DNA from: Bacteroidales bacterium
Lineage (GTDB): Bacteria > Bacteroidota > Bacteroidia > Bacteroidales > UBA1715
DNA length: 64,000 nucleotides
Assembly: GCA_017516865.1 (NCBI GenBank)
Contig: JAFXAU010000029.1
Span: 1-64,000, forward strand
Direction: 5' to 3'
Each line of letters opens with the position of its first letter. Position 1 is the first letter of the stretch. The translations under genes were made by a program, and so were the position numbers. A model generated the notes under the pieces. The model searched no databases. It saw only the letters and a program-made list of their open reading frames with translations, and had not been told where the DNA came from. Positions 1-10,450 of this stretch are shown in pieces.

Positions 1-37
1 ATCGTGACTGGAGTTCAGACGTGTGCTCTTCCGATCT
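1..37. other. Untrimmed Illumina TruSeq adapter at contig edge
   Basis: Bases 4-37 match the standard Illumina TruSeq index-read adapter (starting GTGACTGGAGTTCAGACGTG and ending in the usual CTCTTCCGATCT). Bases 1-3 are probably the end of the index. Genuine genomic sequence starts at base 38 inside rplL. The open frame that appears to begin at the GTG at 23 is an artefact, because it starts in the adapter. Confidence 0.97.
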
Positions 38-268
38 GCAGCAGCAGCTGAAGAAAAATCTGAATTCGATGTAATTTTGAAGTCAGCAGGCGCTGCTAAA
101 CTTCAAGTTGTAAAAGTTGTTAAGGAACTTACTGGTCTTGGACTTAAAGAAGCAAAAGATATTTGCGACCAAGCTCCTAAGGCTGTTAAAGAAAAAGTTT
201 CTAAAGACGAAGCTGAAAAAATTAAAGCACAATTGGAAGAAGCAGGAGCTGAAGTTGAACTTAAATAA
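38..268 (+). CDS. rplL: 50S ribosomal protein L7/L12, C-terminal part (5' truncated)
   Basis: L7/L12 forms the stalk of the large ribosomal subunit and recruits and stimulates the translational GTPases. The visible 76 residues begin in the Ala-rich hinge ([14 protein letters not shown]) and cover the whole C-terminal domain, including the conserved [20 protein letters not shown] helix and the [10 protein letters not shown] end. The N-terminal dimerisation domain is missing because the contig begins here, directly after adapter sequence. It is the first gene of the usual rplL-rpoB-rpoC order; rpoB starts 100 bp downstream, past a hairpin. Confidence 0.96.
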   Translation, partial: AAAAEEKSEFDVILKSAGAAKLQVVKVVKELTGLGLKEAKDICDQAPKAVKEKVSKDEAEKIKAQLEEAGAEVELK

Positions 269-289
269 GATTTATAATCTTGAATTTTC

Positions 290-322
290 AAGGTTTTAGC
301 CGCTAAAAGTGGCTAAAACCTT
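290..322 (+). terminator. Hairpin between rplL and rpoB (attenuator or partial terminator)
   Basis: A 12-bp perfect stem (290-301 paired with 311-322, core GGTTTTAGCC/GGCTAAAACC) closes a 9-base loop and is followed by a T-rich but interrupted tract. The position between ribosomal protein and RNA polymerase genes suggests partial termination that lowers rpoBC expression relative to rplL. That role is an inference. Confidence 0.65.
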
Positions 323-368
323 TATCTATCTTACCATATTATAAGTTCAATATATTCAACTTTTCGCA

Positions 369-3300
369 ATGAAGACAAAGGAAAGAATTAGCTTCTCAAA
401 AATTAAGAATAAATTAGACTATCCTGATTTCTTGGAAATTCAGTTGAAGTCTTTTAACGAGTTCTTCAAAGTTGACTCAACACAAGAAGAACGAAAAAAA
501 GAAGGGTTAAGCGAAGTATTTAATGAAAATTTCCCTATCGCCGACACCCGCAATAATTTCGTATTAGAATTTCTTGATTATCAATTAGATCCACCAAGAT
601 ATTCAATCGAAGAGTGTCTTGAAAGAGGTTTGACATTCAGCATCCCTCTAAAGGCGAAGTTAAAATTATATTGTACTGATCCTGAACATGAGGATTTCGA
701 AACGGTTGTACAGGAAGTATATCTTGGTACAATACCGTTTATGACACCACGAGGAACATTTGTTATAAATGGTGCGGAACGTGTCGTTGTTTCTCAATTG
801 CATCGTTCTCCGGGCGTGTTCTTCGGTCAAAGTATTCATACAAACGGAACAAAATTGTATTCAGCCAGAATCATCCCATTCAAAGGTTCTTGGATTGAAT
901 TCGCTACAGATATAAACGGTGTGATGTATGCCTACATCGACCGTAAAAAGAAGTTGCCTGTAACAACTTTGCTTCGTGCTATCGGATTCGAGAGCGATAA
1001 ACGTATTCTCGAAATTTTCGATTTGGCAGAAGAAGTTAAGGTTTCAAAGGCAGGTTTGAAGAAAATAATAGGCAGAAAACTCGCAGCAAGGGTTCTTAAA
1101 TCATGGATTGAGGACTTTGTTGACGAAGATACCGGTGAAGTTGTTTCTATTGAAAGAAACGAGATTATTATCGAACGTGAAGTCGTTATCGAAAAAGAAC
1201 ACATCGATATGATTCTCGATTCTGGACAAAAAACAATTCTTCTCCACAAAGAAGACCAGAATTCTTCTGATTTCGACGTGATTTACAATACCTTGCAAAA
1301 GGACCCTTGTAACTCGGAGAAAGAGTCGATATACTATATATATCGTCAGTTGCGTAATGCAGAACCGCCAGAAGAGTCTGTTGCACAAGAACTTATCAAG
1401 AATCTTTTCTTCTCGGAAAAAAGATATGATTTGGGCGAAGTTGGTCGCTATAGAATCAATGCTAAATTGTATACCGACATCCCAGCAAATGAAGAAAAGT
1501 TGACAACGCGTGTGTTGACTGAATCGGATATTATTCGAATCATCAAATATCTTATCCAGCTTATCAACTCGAAAGCTGATGTAGATGATATCGATCACTT
1601 GAGCAACCGTCGTGTAAGAACTGTTGGCGAACAGTTGAGAAATCAGTTCGGTGTTGGCTTGGCTCGTATGTCAAGAACAATTCGTGAACGTATGAATGTA
1701 CGTGACAACGAAGTATTTACCCCGATTGAACTTATCAATTCTAAGACTCTTTCGTCTGTAATTAACTCATTCTTCGGAACAAACCAGTTGTCTCAATTCA
1801 TGGATCAGACTAACCCGCTGGGCGAAATGACTCATAAGAGACGTTTGTCTGCTCTTGGTCCTGGTGGTTTGTCAAGAGAAAGAGCCGGTTTCGAGGTTCG
1901 TGACGTGCACTATACTCACTATGGTCGTCTTTGTCCGATTGAAACGCCAGAAGGTCCAAACATCGGTTTGATTTCTTCTTTGTGCGTATTTGCAAAGGTT
2001 AACGATCTTGGTTTCATTGAAACTCCATATAGAAAGGTTGAAAATGGTAAAGTTGATTTGTCTGAAAACGGTTTGGTATATTTGAGTGCTGAGCAGGAAG
2101 ATGGAAAAACAATTGCTCAGGCCGATACCCCGTTGAAAGCAAATGGAGAAATAGCAATAGACAAGGTTAAAGCTCGTATGGAAGCTGATTTCCCTATCGC
2201 TACACCAGACGAGATTTCTCTTATGGAAGTTGCTCCAAACCAAATCGCATCTATCGCGGCTTCGTTGATTCCGTTCTTGGAACATGACGATGCTAACCGT
2301 GCTTTGATGGGTTCTAACATGATGCGCCAGTCAGTGCCTCTGTTACGTGCAGAAGCTCCGATTGTAGGTACAGGTATTGAACGTCAGGTCATTAAGGATT
2401 CCCGCGTTCAAGTAATGGCCGAAGGCGACGGTGTTGTTGAATATGTCGATGCAAGAGAAATACATGTTCGTTACGATAGAACAGAAGAAGAAGAATTTAT
2501 CAGTTTCGATGATAATTTGAAGGTTTATCCTATTATCAAGTTCCGTAAAACTAACCAAAACACTTGTATCAACCTTCGTCCGATAGTGGAAAAAGGCGAA
2601 AGAGTTGTTAAAGGTCAATGTTTGACTGAAGGTTATTCTACTCAAAACGGCGAACTTGCAATTGGACGTAACTTGAAAGTTGCATTCATGCCTTGGAAGG
2701 GTTACAACTTCGAGGATGCTATCGTGATTTCTGAACGTGTTGTTCGTGAAGATATAATGACGTCAATCCATATTGACGAACATATTCTTGAGGTACGTGA
2801 CACAAAACGTGGATTGGAAGAATTTACATCAGATATCCCGAATGTGAGCGAAGATGCAATCAAGAACTTGGACGAACATGGATTGATTCGTATCGGTGCA
2901 ACGGTAAAACCAGGCGATATCCTTATCGGTAAGATTACTCCGAAAGGTGAATCTGATCCTTCTCCAGAAGAAAAATTGTTGCGTGCAATCTTCGGTGACA
3001 AGGCTGGCGATGTAAAAGATGCTTCTTTGAAAGCCCGTCCATCATTGTATGGAACGGTAATAGACAAGAAATTGTTTACAAGAAGTGTTAAAGACAGAAA
3101 AACTAAGGCTAACGAAAAACCAATTCTCGAAGGTTACAAGGCTGAATACGATGAAAATTGTAAGAAGTTGACAGATATCCTTATCCAGAAATTGTTCAAA
3201 CTTACTGAAGGCAAGACTTCGCAAGGTGTGAAAGACTATGCTGGAAATGTCCTGATTTCGAAAGGTGCTAAGTTTACACAAAAACTTTTGAACGAAATTG

Positions 3301-4220
3301 AGGACTATACGGATGTTGTAACAGAAAAATGGACAACGGATAGTGCGAAGAACGAATTGATTTCGAAATTGCTTCACAACTATTGCAGAAAGCATAAAGA
3401 AATCGAAGGTGAATACAAACGTAAAGAGTATGCTATTTCTGTCGGGGACGAACTTCCTTCGGGAATCATACAATTGGCGAAAGTGTATATCGCACAAAAA
3501 CGTAAACTGAAAGTCGGTGATAAGATGGCAGGTCGTCACGGTAACAAGGGTATTGTTTCTCGTATCGTACGCGACGAAGATATGCCGTTCTTGGCTGACG
3601 GAAGTATTGTCGATATAGTTCTTAACCCTCTTGGTGTGCCGTCTCGTATGAACATCGGACAGATTTACGAAACAGTATTGGGCTGGGCAGGAAAAGAACT
3701 TGGCAAGAACTATGCTACACCGATTTTTGATGGTGCTTCTTTGGAAGATATTACGAAAGAAACACGTGAAGCTGATAAAGTTGCACGTGCAGCAGGTAGA
3801 GCAGGAGTTCCTGATTTCGGTAAAACATATCTCTACGACGGTGGAACAGGTGAACGTTTTGACCAGCCTGCAACTGTCGGCGTGATTTATATGTTGAAAT
3901 TGGGTCACTTGATTGATGATAAGATGCACGCTCGTTCAATCGGTCCGTACTCATTGATTACGCAACAACCTCTTGGAGGTAAGGCACAATTTGGTGGTCA
4001 GCGTTTCGGTGAAATGGAGGTTTGGGCTATCGAAGCATTCGGTGCATCAAATATTCTGCAAGAAATCTTGACAATCAAATCTGATGATGTTTATGGCCGT
4101 GCCAAAGCATACGAGGCGATTGTTAAAGGTGAACCGTTACCAACTCCGGGATTACCAGAGTCATTCAACGTGTTGCTGCATGAATTGCGTGGCTTGAACC
4201 TTAATATCGATTTTGAATAA
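369..4220 (+). CDS. rpoB: DNA-directed RNA polymerase beta subunit
   Basis: This is the beta subunit of RNA polymerase, 1283 residues, full length for Bacteroidota. The rifampicin-resistance region at residues about 469-500 reads [20 protein letters not shown] followed by [11 protein letters not shown]. The positions equivalent to E. coli D516, H526 and S531 are wild type, so the allele looks rifampicin-sensitive. The late segment [17 protein letters not shown] near the active centre and the C-terminal segment [19 protein letters not shown], which contacts beta', are intact. The start codon lies 100 bp after rplL and the TAA stop is 36 bp before rpoC, so the two are surely co-transcribed. Confidence 0.99.
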   Translation: MKTKERISFSKIKNKLDYPDFLEIQLKSFNEFFKVDSTQEERKKEGLSEVFNENFPIADTRNNFVLEFLDYQLDPPRYSIEECLERGLTFSIPLKAKLKLYCTDPEHEDFETVVQEVYLGTIPFMTPRGTFVINGAERVVVSQLHRSPGVFFGQSIHTNGTKLYSARIIPFKGSWIEFATDINGVMYAYIDRKKKLPVTTLLRAIGFESDKRILEIFDLAEEVKVSKAGLKKIIGRKLAARVLKSWIEDFVDEDTGEVVSIERNEIIIEREVVIEKEHIDMILDSGQKTILLHKEDQNSSDFDVIYNTLQKDPCNSEKESIYYIYRQLRNAEPPEESVAQELIKNLFFSEKRYDLGEVGRYRINAKLYTDIPANEEKLTTRVLTESDIIRIIKYLIQLINSKADVDDIDHLSNRRVRTVGEQLRNQFGVGLARMSRTIRERMNVRDNEVFTPIELINSKTLSSVINSFFGTNQLSQFMDQTNPLGEMTHKRRLSALGPGGLSRERAGFEVRDVHYTHYGRLCPIETPEGPNIGLISSLCVFAKVNDLGFIETPYRKVENGKVDLSENGLVYLSAEQEDGKTIAQADTPLKANGEIAIDKVKARMEADFPIATPDEISLMEVAPNQIASIAASLIPFLEHDDANRALMGSNMMRQSVPLLRAEAPIVGTGIERQVIKDSRVQVMAEGDGVVEYVDAREIHVRYDRTEEEEFISFDDNLKVYPIIKFRKTNQNTCINLRPIVEKGERVVKGQCLTEGYSTQNGELAIGRNLKVAFMPWKGYNFEDAIVISERVVREDIMTSIHIDEHILEVRDTKRGLEEFTSDIPNVSEDAIKNLDEHGLIRIGATVKPGDILIGKITPKGESDPSPEEKLLRAIFGDKAGDVKDASLKARPSLYGTVIDKKLFTRSVKDRKTKANEKPILEGYKAEYDENCKKLTDILIQKLFKLTEGKTSQGVKDYAGNVLISKGAKFTQKLLNEIEDYTDVVTEKWTTDSAKNELISKLLHNYCRKHKEIEGEYKRKEYAISVGDELPSGIIQLAKVYIAQKRKLKVGDKMAGRHGNKGIVSRIVRDEDMPFLADGSIVDIVLNPLGVPSRMNIGQIYETVLGWAGKELGKNYATPIFDGASLEDITKETREADKVARAAGRAGVPDFGKTYLYDGGTGERFDQPATVGVIYMLKLGHLIDDKMHARSIGPYSLITQQPLGGKAQFGGQRFGEMEVWAIEAFGASNILQEILTIKSDDVYGRAKAYEAIVKGEPLPTPGLPESFNVLLHELRGLNLNIDFE

Positions 4221-4256
4221 GCATCTGAATTAGTTACAATTTAAAGTTCATAAAAA

Positions 4257-6485
4257 ATGGCTTTTAGAAAGGATTCAAAAGTAAAAAGTAGTTTCTCAAA
4301 GATTAGCATCAGTCTTGCGTCTCCAGAAGATATTCTGGACCGTTCAAGCGGCGAAGTTTTAAAACCAGAAACTATCAACTATAGAACGTACAAACCAGAA
4401 CGCGACGGCTTGTTCTGCGAAAGAATTTTTGGCCCTGTAAAAGACTATGAATGTCACTGTGGAAAATACAAACGTATCCGTTACAAAGGAATCGTTTGTG
4501 ACCGTTGTGGTGTTGAAGTTACAGAGAAGAAAGTTCGTCGTGAAAGAAGCGGACACATCAATTTGATTGTCCCTGTGGCACACATCTGGTATTTCCGTTC
4601 GTTGCCTAACAAAATCGGTTATTTGTTGGGTATTCCTACCAAAAAACTTGACCAAATAATATATTATGAACGATATATTGTTGTTCAGGCTGGTATAAAG
4701 AAAGCTGACGGTGTCAACGATTTGGATTTTCTTTCAGAGGAAGAATATCTTGACATTGCAGAAACATTGCCGAAGGAAAATGATATGCTTGACAATTCAG
4801 ACCCGAACAAGTTCATCGCTATGATGGGTGCTGAAGCAATCGAAGAACTTCTTAAGAGATTGGATCTCGACAGTTTGTCGTATTCATTGCGCGATCAGGC
4901 AAGCAAGGAAACGTCTCAACAACGTAAAAACGAGGCTTTGAAACGTTTGCAGGTTATCGAGGCATTCAGAGAATCAAAGCATAAAAACAAACCGGAATGG
5001 ATGATTTTGAAGTGTATCCCTGTGATTCCGCCAGAACTCCGTCCGCTTGTTCCACTTGACGGTGGTCGTTTTGCTACTTCGGATTTGAATGACTTGTATC
5101 GTCGTGTGATTATCAGAAACAACCGTTTGAAACGATTGATAGAGATAAAGGCTCCAGATGTGATTTTGCGTAATGAAAAACGTATGTTGCAGGAAGCTGT
5201 TGATTCTCTGTTCGATAACTCAAGAAAGACAAATGCGGCAAAAACTGATGCAAACCGTTCTTTGAAGTCTTTGAGCGACAGTTTGAAAGGTAAACAAGGT
5301 CGTTTCCGTCAAAACTTGCTCGGTAAACGCGTTGACTATTCGGCTCGTTCGGTAATCGTCGTAGGTCCTACGTTGAAATTGCACGAATGTGGTATTCCAA
5401 AAGGAATGGCTGCTGAATTGTACAAACCTTTCATTATCAGAAAATTGATTGAAAGAGGTATTGTAAAAACAGTAAAATCTGCCAAGAAGATTGTTGACAG
5501 AAAAGATGCTGTTATCTGGGATATTTTGGAAAATGTAATGAAAGGTCACCCAGTTCTGTTGAACCGTGCCCCGACATTGCACCGTCTTGGTATTCAGGCA
5601 TTCCAGCCTAAGATGATTGAAGGAAAGGCTATTCAACTTCACCCGCTTGCTTGTACGGCATTCAACGCCGACTTCGATGGTGACCAGATGGCTGTTCACT
5701 TGCCTCTTGGCAATGCTGCCGTGTTGGAAGCTCAGATTCTTATGTTGTCGTCGCACAATATTTTGAACCCTGCCAACGGTGCTCCAATCAAGGTGCCTTC
5801 TCAGGATATGGTGCTCGGTTTGTACTATATTACTAAAGGTATGCCAGGTGCAAAAGGCGAAGGCTCTTATTTCTATTCTCCAGAAGAAGCAATTATTGCT
5901 TACAACGAGAAGAAAGCCGACCTTCATGCTTTTGTAAGAGTTCCGAGAAAATTGTGGAAATTCGCTGACGAAGAGAAAGATATTCTTAAACAGTACAAAG
6001 ACGAAAATGATAAATCAAAGTGGATTCTTACCACAATTGGTAGAATTATCTTCAACGAAATTGTACCTGAAGAAAGCGGTTTCATCAATAAATTGTTGAC
6101 TAAGAAATCTTTGCGTGACATTATCACCGACGTGCTGAAAGTTGCAGGAACGCCTAAAACTGCCGACTTCCTTGATAATGTGAAGAATATGGGTTACCGC
6201 ATGGCATTCGAAGGATGTTTGTCATTCAAACTCGACGACGTTGTCATTCCAGACGAAAAGGTTGGCTTGGTACAAAAAGGTTACGACGAAGTTGAAGAAG
6301 TAGTGAATAACTACAATATGGGTTTCATTACCAACAACGAACGTTACAACCAAATTATCGATATTTGGACACATACTAATGCCGATTTGACTAACAAGGT
6401 GATGGACAGACTTAAATCTGACCAGAACGGATTCAACTCTGTATACATGATGCTTGACTCCGGAGCCCGTGGTTCTAAGGAATAG
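4257..6485 (+). CDS. rpoC: RNA polymerase beta' subunit, N-terminal portion up to an in-frame TAG
   Basis: This is the first 742 residues of beta'. It contains the N-terminal zinc site (C66, C68, C81, C84 in [20 protein letters not shown]) and the catalytic magnesium motif NADFDGDQ at about residues 470-477, with Asp 472, 474 and 476. The frame stops at a TAG at 6483-6485, right after GARGSKE. The same frame continues immediately with [14 protein letters not shown], which is how an ordinary beta' reads after a conserved Gln. The break is therefore one codon inside an otherwise perfect rpoC. On its own this piece would lack the bridge helix and trigger loop and could not be a working subunit. 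Confidence 0.95.
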   Translation: MAFRKDSKVKSSFSKISISLASPEDILDRSSGEVLKPETINYRTYKPERDGLFCERIFGPVKDYECHCGKYKRIRYKGIVCDRCGVEVTEKKVRRERSGHINLIVPVAHIWYFRSLPNKIGYLLGIPTKKLDQIIYYERYIVVQAGIKKADGVNDLDFLSEEEYLDIAETLPKENDMLDNSDPNKFIAMMGAEAIEELLKRLDLDSLSYSLRDQASKETSQQRKNEALKRLQVIEAFRESKHKNKPEWMILKCIPVIPPELRPLVPLDGGRFATSDLNDLYRRVIIRNNRLKRLIEIKAPDVILRNEKRMLQEAVDSLFDNSRKTNAAKTDANRSLKSLSDSLKGKQGRFRQNLLGKRVDYSARSVIVVGPTLKLHECGIPKGMAAELYKPFIIRKLIERGIVKTVKSAKKIVDRKDAVIWDILENVMKGHPVLLNRAPTLHRLGIQAFQPKMIEGKAIQLHPLACTAFNADFDGDQMAVHLPLGNAAVLEAQILMLSSHNILNPANGAPIKVPSQDMVLGLYYITKGMPGAKGEGSYFYSPEEAIIAYNEKKADLHAFVRVPRKLWKFADEEKDILKQYKDENDKSKWILTTIGRIIFNEIVPEESGFINKLLTKKSLRDIITDVLKVAGTPKTADFLDNVKNMGYRMAFEGCLSFKLDDVVIPDEKVGLVQKGYDEVEEVVNNYNMGFITNNERYNQIIDIWTHTNADLTNKVMDRLKSDQNGFNSVYMMLDSGARGSKE
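6483..6485 (+). other. In-frame amber codon inside rpoC (expected CAG, Gln 743)
   Basis: The codon order reads [16 protein letters not shown], whereas the family has a Gln at this place (GSAAQIRQLAGMRG in E. coli). One C-to-T difference explains it. TAG also ends other genes here at natural C-termini: DUF3467 at 15852, the DUF4295 protein at 26095-26097 on the minus strand, murF-alr at 33091, the UbiA-like gene at 41359-41361 on the minus strand, and the serine protease at 56061. TAG is therefore a real stop in this genome. A consensus error, a minor strain variant, or a suppressed nonsense allele all remain possible. Confidence 0.9.
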
Positions 6486-8603
6486 ATTCGTCAGTTGTGC
6501 GGTATGCGTGGTTTGATGGCGAAGCCTCAGAAATCAGGTGCCGAAGGCGGTCAGATTATCGAAAACCCAATCTTGTCGAACTTTAAGGAAGGTTTGTCTG
6601 TCTTGGAGTACTTCATCTCAACTCACGGTGCTCGTAAAGGTTTGGCCGATACGGCTTTGAAGACTGCCGATGCAGGTTACTTGACAAGACGTTTGGTAGA
6701 CGTTTCTCACGACGTGATTATTACAGAAGAAGACTGCGGTACGTTGAGAGGTTTGGTTGCTTCAGCCGTTAAGAACAACGATGAAGTAGTAGAATCACTT
6801 GGCGAAAGAATTCTTGGTAGAACAAGTGTTCACGATATTTATCATCCACAGACTGGTAAATTGATAGTGAAAGCTGGTGAAGAAATCAACGAAGCTATCG
6901 CACAGGAAATCGAAGATTCTCCGATAGAACAAATCGAAATCCGTTCGGTATTGACTTGCGAATCTCGTAAGGGTGTTTGTGCAAAATGTTACGGACGTAA
7001 CCTTGCAACTGCAAGAATGGTACAGAAAGGTGAGGTTGTCGGCGTTATTGCTGCGCAGTCAATCGGTGAACCTGGTACGCAGTTGACACTTCGTACGTTC
7101 CACGTGGGTGGTACTGCATCGAATATTGCAACTGCATCTTCATTCGAATCAAAATGGGACGATGTTCGCGTTGAATTCGAAGAATTGAGAACGATTGAAG
7201 GCGAGGTTGAAGATAGCGACAAGGATATTCTTATCAGCGGCGAAAAGAAAGTTGGCGACAAGATTGACGTTGTTATCGGTAGTCTTGCCGAAATGAAGAT
7301 TATAGACAAGAATACAGGCAGTGTATTGACTACTCAAAATATTCAATATGGTTCAAAATTGTTGGTTAAGAATCATGCTGAAATAAACAAGGGTAAGTTA
7401 ATCTGTACTTGGGATCCGTACAATGCTTCGATTATCTCTGAATTTGCCGGTGTAATCAAGTACGAAAATGTTGAAAAAGACATAACATTCAAGGAAGAAA
7501 ACGACGAATCAGGATTCAAGGAAAAGATTGTAATTGAATCGAAGGATAAGACCAAGAACCCTGTAATTCAAATCGTTGGAAAATCTAAGGACGTTCTTAA
7601 GAATTACAACTTGCCGGTAGGTGCACATATTACTGTGAACGAAGGCGATAAGATTAAAGCTGGTCAGACGTTGGCTAAGATTCCTCGTGCAGTAGGTAAG
7701 ACTGGTGATATCACTGGTGGTCTTCCACGTGTTACGGAATTGTTCGAGGCTCGTAACCCGTCGAACCCTGCTATCGTTTCGGAAATCGACGGTAATATTT
7801 CTTTCGGAAAAGTCAAGAGAGGTAACCGCGAAGTTATTGTTACTCCTAAGGCTGGAGAAGAAAGAAAATATCTTGTTCCTCTGTCAAAACAGATTCTTGT
7901 ACAAGAAAACGACTATGTGAAGGCTGGTACAAGTTTGTCTGACGGTTCTATTACTCCAACCGACATTTTGGATATTCTCGGTCCTACAAAAGTCCAGGAA
8001 TATATCGTGAATGAAGTTCAGGCCGTATATCGTCTGCAGGGTGTGAAGATTAACGACAAACACTTCGAAGTGATTGTCCGTCAGATGATGCGTAAGGTTC
8101 AAATTAACGACCAGGGCGACAGCAAATTCCTCGAAGGAGAAATTGTTGACAGATGGGATTTCTTTGACGAAAACGATAGAATCTACGATAAGAAAGTCGT
8201 TACAGATGCAGGTGATTCTGAACAACTTGGCGATAACGAAAAATTGAAAGCCGGTCAGATTATTACCGTTCGTCAGTTGCGCGATGTTAATTCGCAATTG
8301 AAACGTAAGGATTTGAAACTTGTTGAAGTCCGCGATGCACGTCCGGCTACGGCAAGCCAGATTCTGCAAGGTATTACGAGAGCATCTCTTCAAACTCGTA
8401 GCTGGATTTCGGCTTCTTCGTTCCAGGAAACGACAAAAGTTCTTAACGAAGCTGCAATCAATGCAAAAGTTGATGATTTGGAAGGCTTGAAAGAAAACGT
8501 TATCATTGGTCATAAGATTCCTGCTGGAACAGGTTTGCAAGAATACGACAAGATTCTTGTAGGTTCCGAAGAGGAATATGCCAAATTGAAAAATAGAGAT
8601 TAA
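6486..8603 (+). CDS. rpoC: RNA polymerase beta' subunit, C-terminal portion after the TAG
   Basis: This piece continues beta' in the same frame to residue 1448 of the combined chain. It holds the bridge helix ([20 protein letters not shown] at about residues 787-806), the second zinc site (DCGTLRG near 827 and [11 protein letters not shown] near 900-910), and the trigger-loop region [16 protein letters not shown] near 936. There is no convincing own start: a TTG at 6495 and an ATG at 6504 both lie inside the conserved core. It is thus a fragment of one gene, not a separately evolved split subunit. The TAA stop is followed by a strong hairpin. Confidence 0.95.
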   Translation: MRQLCGMRGLMAKPQKSGAEGGQIIENPILSNFKEGLSVLEYFISTHGARKGLADTALKTADAGYLTRRLVDVSHDVIITEEDCGTLRGLVASAVKNNDEVVESLGERILGRTSVHDIYHPQTGKLIVKAGEEINEAIAQEIEDSPIEQIEIRSVLTCESRKGVCAKCYGRNLATARMVQKGEVVGVIAAQSIGEPGTQLTLRTFHVGGTASNIATASSFESKWDDVRVEFEELRTIEGEVEDSDKDILISGEKKVGDKIDVVIGSLAEMKIIDKNTGSVLTTQNIQYGSKLLVKNHAEINKGKLICTWDPYNASIISEFAGVIKYENVEKDITFKEENDESGFKEKIVIESKDKTKNPVIQIVGKSKDVLKNYNLPVGAHITVNEGDKIKAGQTLAKIPRAVGKTGDITGGLPRVTELFEARNPSNPAIVSEIDGNISFGKVKRGNREVIVTPKAGEERKYLVPLSKQILVQENDYVKAGTSLSDGSITPTDILDILGPTKVQEYIVNEVQAVYRLQGVKINDKHFEVIVRQMMRKVQINDQGDSKFLEGEIVDRWDFFDENDRIYDKKVVTDAGDSEQLGDNEKLKAGQIITVRQLRDVNSQLKRKDLKLVEVRDARPATASQILQGITRASLQTRSWISASSFQETTKVLNEAAINAKVDDLEGLKENVIIGHKIPAGTGLQEYDKILVGSEEEYAKLKNRD

Positions 8604-8631
8604 ATTGTAATCGACATTAATTGAAAAAAGA

Positions 8632-8666
8632 AAAGGGAAATTCGTAAAGAATTTCCCTTTCTTTTT
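8632..8666. terminator. Intrinsic terminator after rpoC
   Basis: A perfect 12-bp stem (8632-8643 with 8649-8660, AAAGGGAAATTC/GAATTTCCCTTT) with a 5-base loop is followed by CTTTTT. It lies 28 bp after the rpoC stop. The A-run on the other side means it could also serve the convergent lipoprotein gene. Confidence 0.88.
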
Positions 8667-8679
8667 GTGCCGTGCTGAA

Positions 8680-9051
8680 TTATTTACACGTATCGCAGAC
8701 ATAAGGAGTTTGTTGTGGAGCAGGGTGGACCCGAACAGGTTCGTAGATGTACACGATAGAATCGTGAACATTGTCGCCTTCGCCCACTTGCACAACAACT
8801 GTCCCTTTGAGAACAGACGGTGCGAAATAAGGAACTGTAAGAGGAATGATAGAATCCCGTGCTTCTTCGCCTTCGCCTACGCGAATAACGATACCTGTTT
8901 CGTCGGATTTCATAATGGTGATTTTTTCACTCACCGTCTGCTCCTCTACTGTCTGCTGTTCTTGTACTTGAGGCGTTGCCTCCTCTTCTTCTTTGCCGCA
9001 TGCAACTATCGTTGCCACAGCAAGCATTGAGATAAAAAATACTTTTTTCAT
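8680..9051 (-). CDS. Small lipoprotein of unknown function
   Basis: This is a 123-residue protein with a lipoprotein signal (MKKVFFISMLAVATIVAC, lipidated Cys 18), followed by an acidic stretch (GKEEEEATPQVQEQQTVEEQ). The body carries two related segments, IVIRVGEGEEARDSIIPL and VVVQVGEGDNVHDSIVYI, so it looks like an internal duplication of a short beta unit with a V-GEG-x-x-x-DSI pattern. The C-terminus has a CDTC pair. I do not recognise a family. A 29-base stretch around its start codon (9035-9063) is identical to the one around the start of the propeptide gene at 10050. Confidence 0.8.
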   Translation of the reverse strand: MKKVFFISMLAVATIVACGKEEEEATPQVQEQQTVEEQTVSEKITIMKSDETGIVIRVGEGEEARDSIIPLTVPYFAPSVLKGTVVVQVGEGDNVHDSIVYIYEPVRVHPAPQQTPYVCDTCK

Positions 9052-9093
9052 AACACTACTTTTATTAAATAATTACTATTCATACTTATTTTA

Positions 9094-9101
9094 CAAACTT
9101 A
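9094..9101 (-). promoter_or_regulatory. -7 box TAAGTTTG for the lipoprotein gene
   Basis: On the minus strand TAAGTTTG matches the Bacteroidota -7 consensus TAnnTTTG exactly, 42 bp upstream of the ATG at 9051. No clear -33 TTTG was found at the usual distance. Confidence 0.45.
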
Positions 9102-9219
9102 AACGAAAAAGTTTTATTCCCGTCATTAGAATAAGAAAACTAACTTTTTGCGATGATTATCAATACTGTAATCAGTATTACTCCTGTGCATATCCAGCCC
9201 ATAGTTAAAATATATAAAG

Positions 9220-10050
9220 TTAATTAATTACGATTTTTTGTTTTTCGGTATTGTTCACAATAAGCACATACGTACCTGATTTCAAGCATTGCACGTTGAT
9301 AATTGCCGTTTGGCCTACAACTTGTCGTAACATTAGTTTGCCTTGTATGTTGAAGATTTTTATTTCATTTTCTACTTGAGGCAAGGTTAGATATAATTTG
9401 TTTTTTACAGGATTGGCGGTAAACTGGCACTTTACGTCAGACATCTTAATAATCGAGGTTGAATAATACACTATGGATGATTTCTGTAATATTTTTCCTG
9501 AATTTTCGTCTATAATTACATCAACGGCTGTTTCGAGATTATTTTTGTCAATTATTGAAACTTTATAGGCGTAATACAGATTTTCGTCATCAGGGTTTAA
9601 AGTATTGTGAGCAATCACTTTTTCTGTTTTATACTCCATGTCATAATATGTATCTATTCCAAAGACGTCTTTTTCGGCAATTTGTACAAGTTCTAATTTA
9701 GTTAACGGTGTATTTTTTTCAATTTCTCCAATCGAAGAATAATAAGTACCATCGATTAGATAAATATTATTCTTTTTAACATGAACCAAGAGATCTGCGT
9801 CCATTATTCTGTAATCATCCATATATTGGTGCATCCTTAGATGAGTGGAGCCATCGTCTTGAGAGATTTCTTCCTTGAAAACATCAAATGTAATCTGAGA
9901 ATCAATAGAAAGAATTTGTTTTAAAGTTTCGTCAATCGTGCTTTCATCATATTGTATTTCCTCCTCCACGTGAAGAAAGATTTGTCGTATTTCTTGCGAG
10001 TAACATAGTTCGCAGAAACACATGCTTAGAATTAAAAATACTTTTTTCAT
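9220..10050 (-). CDS. Secreted protease-propeptide-only protein with T9SS sorting tail
   Basis: This is a 276-residue protein: signal peptide (MKKVFLILSMCFCELCYSQ), then an FTP/PepSY-type propeptide (about 20-190, ending VDVIIDENSGKILQK), then a T9SS type A sorting tail (about 205-276, with IKIFNIQGKLMLRQ and SGTYVLIVNNTEKQKIVIN). Signal and propeptide are plainly paralogous to those of the M4 protease at 10451-12316 (both have CELCYSQE, a conserved EE-Y-T-D-TLKQI pattern and VDVIIDE-SG-IL). The roughly 300-residue catalytic domain is entirely absent: no HExxH and no sign of decay. Family knowledge says M4 propeptides fold and inhibit their enzymes. A role as a trans-acting inhibitor or chaperone of the neighbour is an inference. 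Confidence 0.85.
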   Translation of the reverse strand: MKKVFLILSMCFCELCYSQEIRQIFLHVEEEIQYDESTIDETLKQILSIDSQITFDVFKEEISQDDGSTHLRMHQYMDDYRIMDADLLVHVKKNNIYLIDGTYYSSIGEIEKNTPLTKLELVQIAEKDVFGIDTYYDMEYKTEKVIAHNTLNPDDENLYYAYKVSIIDKNNLETAVDVIIDENSGKILQKSSIVYYSTSIIKMSDVKCQFTANPVKNKLYLTLPQVENEIKIFNIQGKLMLRQVVGQTAIINVQCLKSGTYVLIVNNTEKQKIVIN

Positions 10051-10083
10051 AACACTACTTTTTTATATTTAAAATTATTGTTT

Positions 10084-10116
10084 GTTTATATAGTCTGTTG
10101 ATATATGAATGACTGC
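10084..10116 (-). promoter_or_regulatory. Candidate sigma-fusion promoter, copy 1
   Basis: On the minus strand GCAGTCATT (10116-10108) is followed after exactly 12 bases by GACTAT, then ATAAAC. The site lies 33 bp upstream of the ATG at 10050. It matches copy 2 (10322-10354) at 26 of 33 positions, with the differences confined to the central 9 bases. The two-block, fixed-spacing layout is that of a sigma-dependent promoter. Confidence 0.55.
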
Positions 10117-10120
10117 GTAT

Positions 10121-10303
10121 TTACCTGAGATTTTTTTTATTATTTTTTTGTTTTATTCTAAAAGACAGCTTCTTATTTGTATCGGGAATATCTTCTATTT
10201 TATGTAAATCCTTTATTTTTATTGGTTTTCGGCCGAATGTCAGCTGTATCATTGCCCCTATGGTCAAACAACAAATAAGAAAAATACCCAATACTTTTTT
10301 CAT
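10121..10303 (-). CDS. Small secreted or membrane peptide, unknown function
   Basis: This is a 60-residue ORF beginning MKKVLGIFLICCLTIGAMIQ, a clear signal peptide or membrane anchor, followed by a strongly basic tail (RIKQKNNKKNLR). It sits between the propeptide-only gene and the M4 protease gene on the same strand. It has its own copy of the shared upstream motif 18 bp before the start, which is the best evidence that it is a real gene. The stop is 4 bp from the motif of the next gene. No family recognised. Confidence 0.6.
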   Translation of the reverse strand: MKKVLGIFLICCLTIGAMIQLTFGRKPIKIKDLHKIEDIPDTNKKLSFRIKQKNNKKNLR

Positions 10304-10321
10304 AAATTTTATTATTGATTC

Positions 10322-10354
10322 GTTTATATAGTCTGTGATATTGTCAATGACTGC
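10322..10354 (-). promoter_or_regulatory. Candidate sigma-fusion promoter, copy 2
   Basis: On the minus strand GCAGTCATT (10354-10346), 12 bases, then GACTATATAAAC, 18 bp upstream of the ATG at 10303. Block sequence and spacing are identical to copy 1. Confidence 0.55.
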
Positions 10355-10450
10355 AAACTACCAGATAAATTTTATTTCCAGAGTAATGAGAAAGTGAAGG
10401 GATTTAAAAAAAATTGTTGCTTGACAGTTGTTTTTGTCCAACAAAATCCC

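Noticed and set aside
4257-8603. Genuine two-subunit split of rpoC
   Set aside because: The break is a single TAG inside a conserved core segment with no start signal or gap; known split beta' subunits do not look like this.
9162-9179. Perfect small palindrome AATACTG-TAAT-CAGTATT
   Set aside because: It has no U-run for termination and is far from any start; it may be an operator, but there is no second copy to support this.
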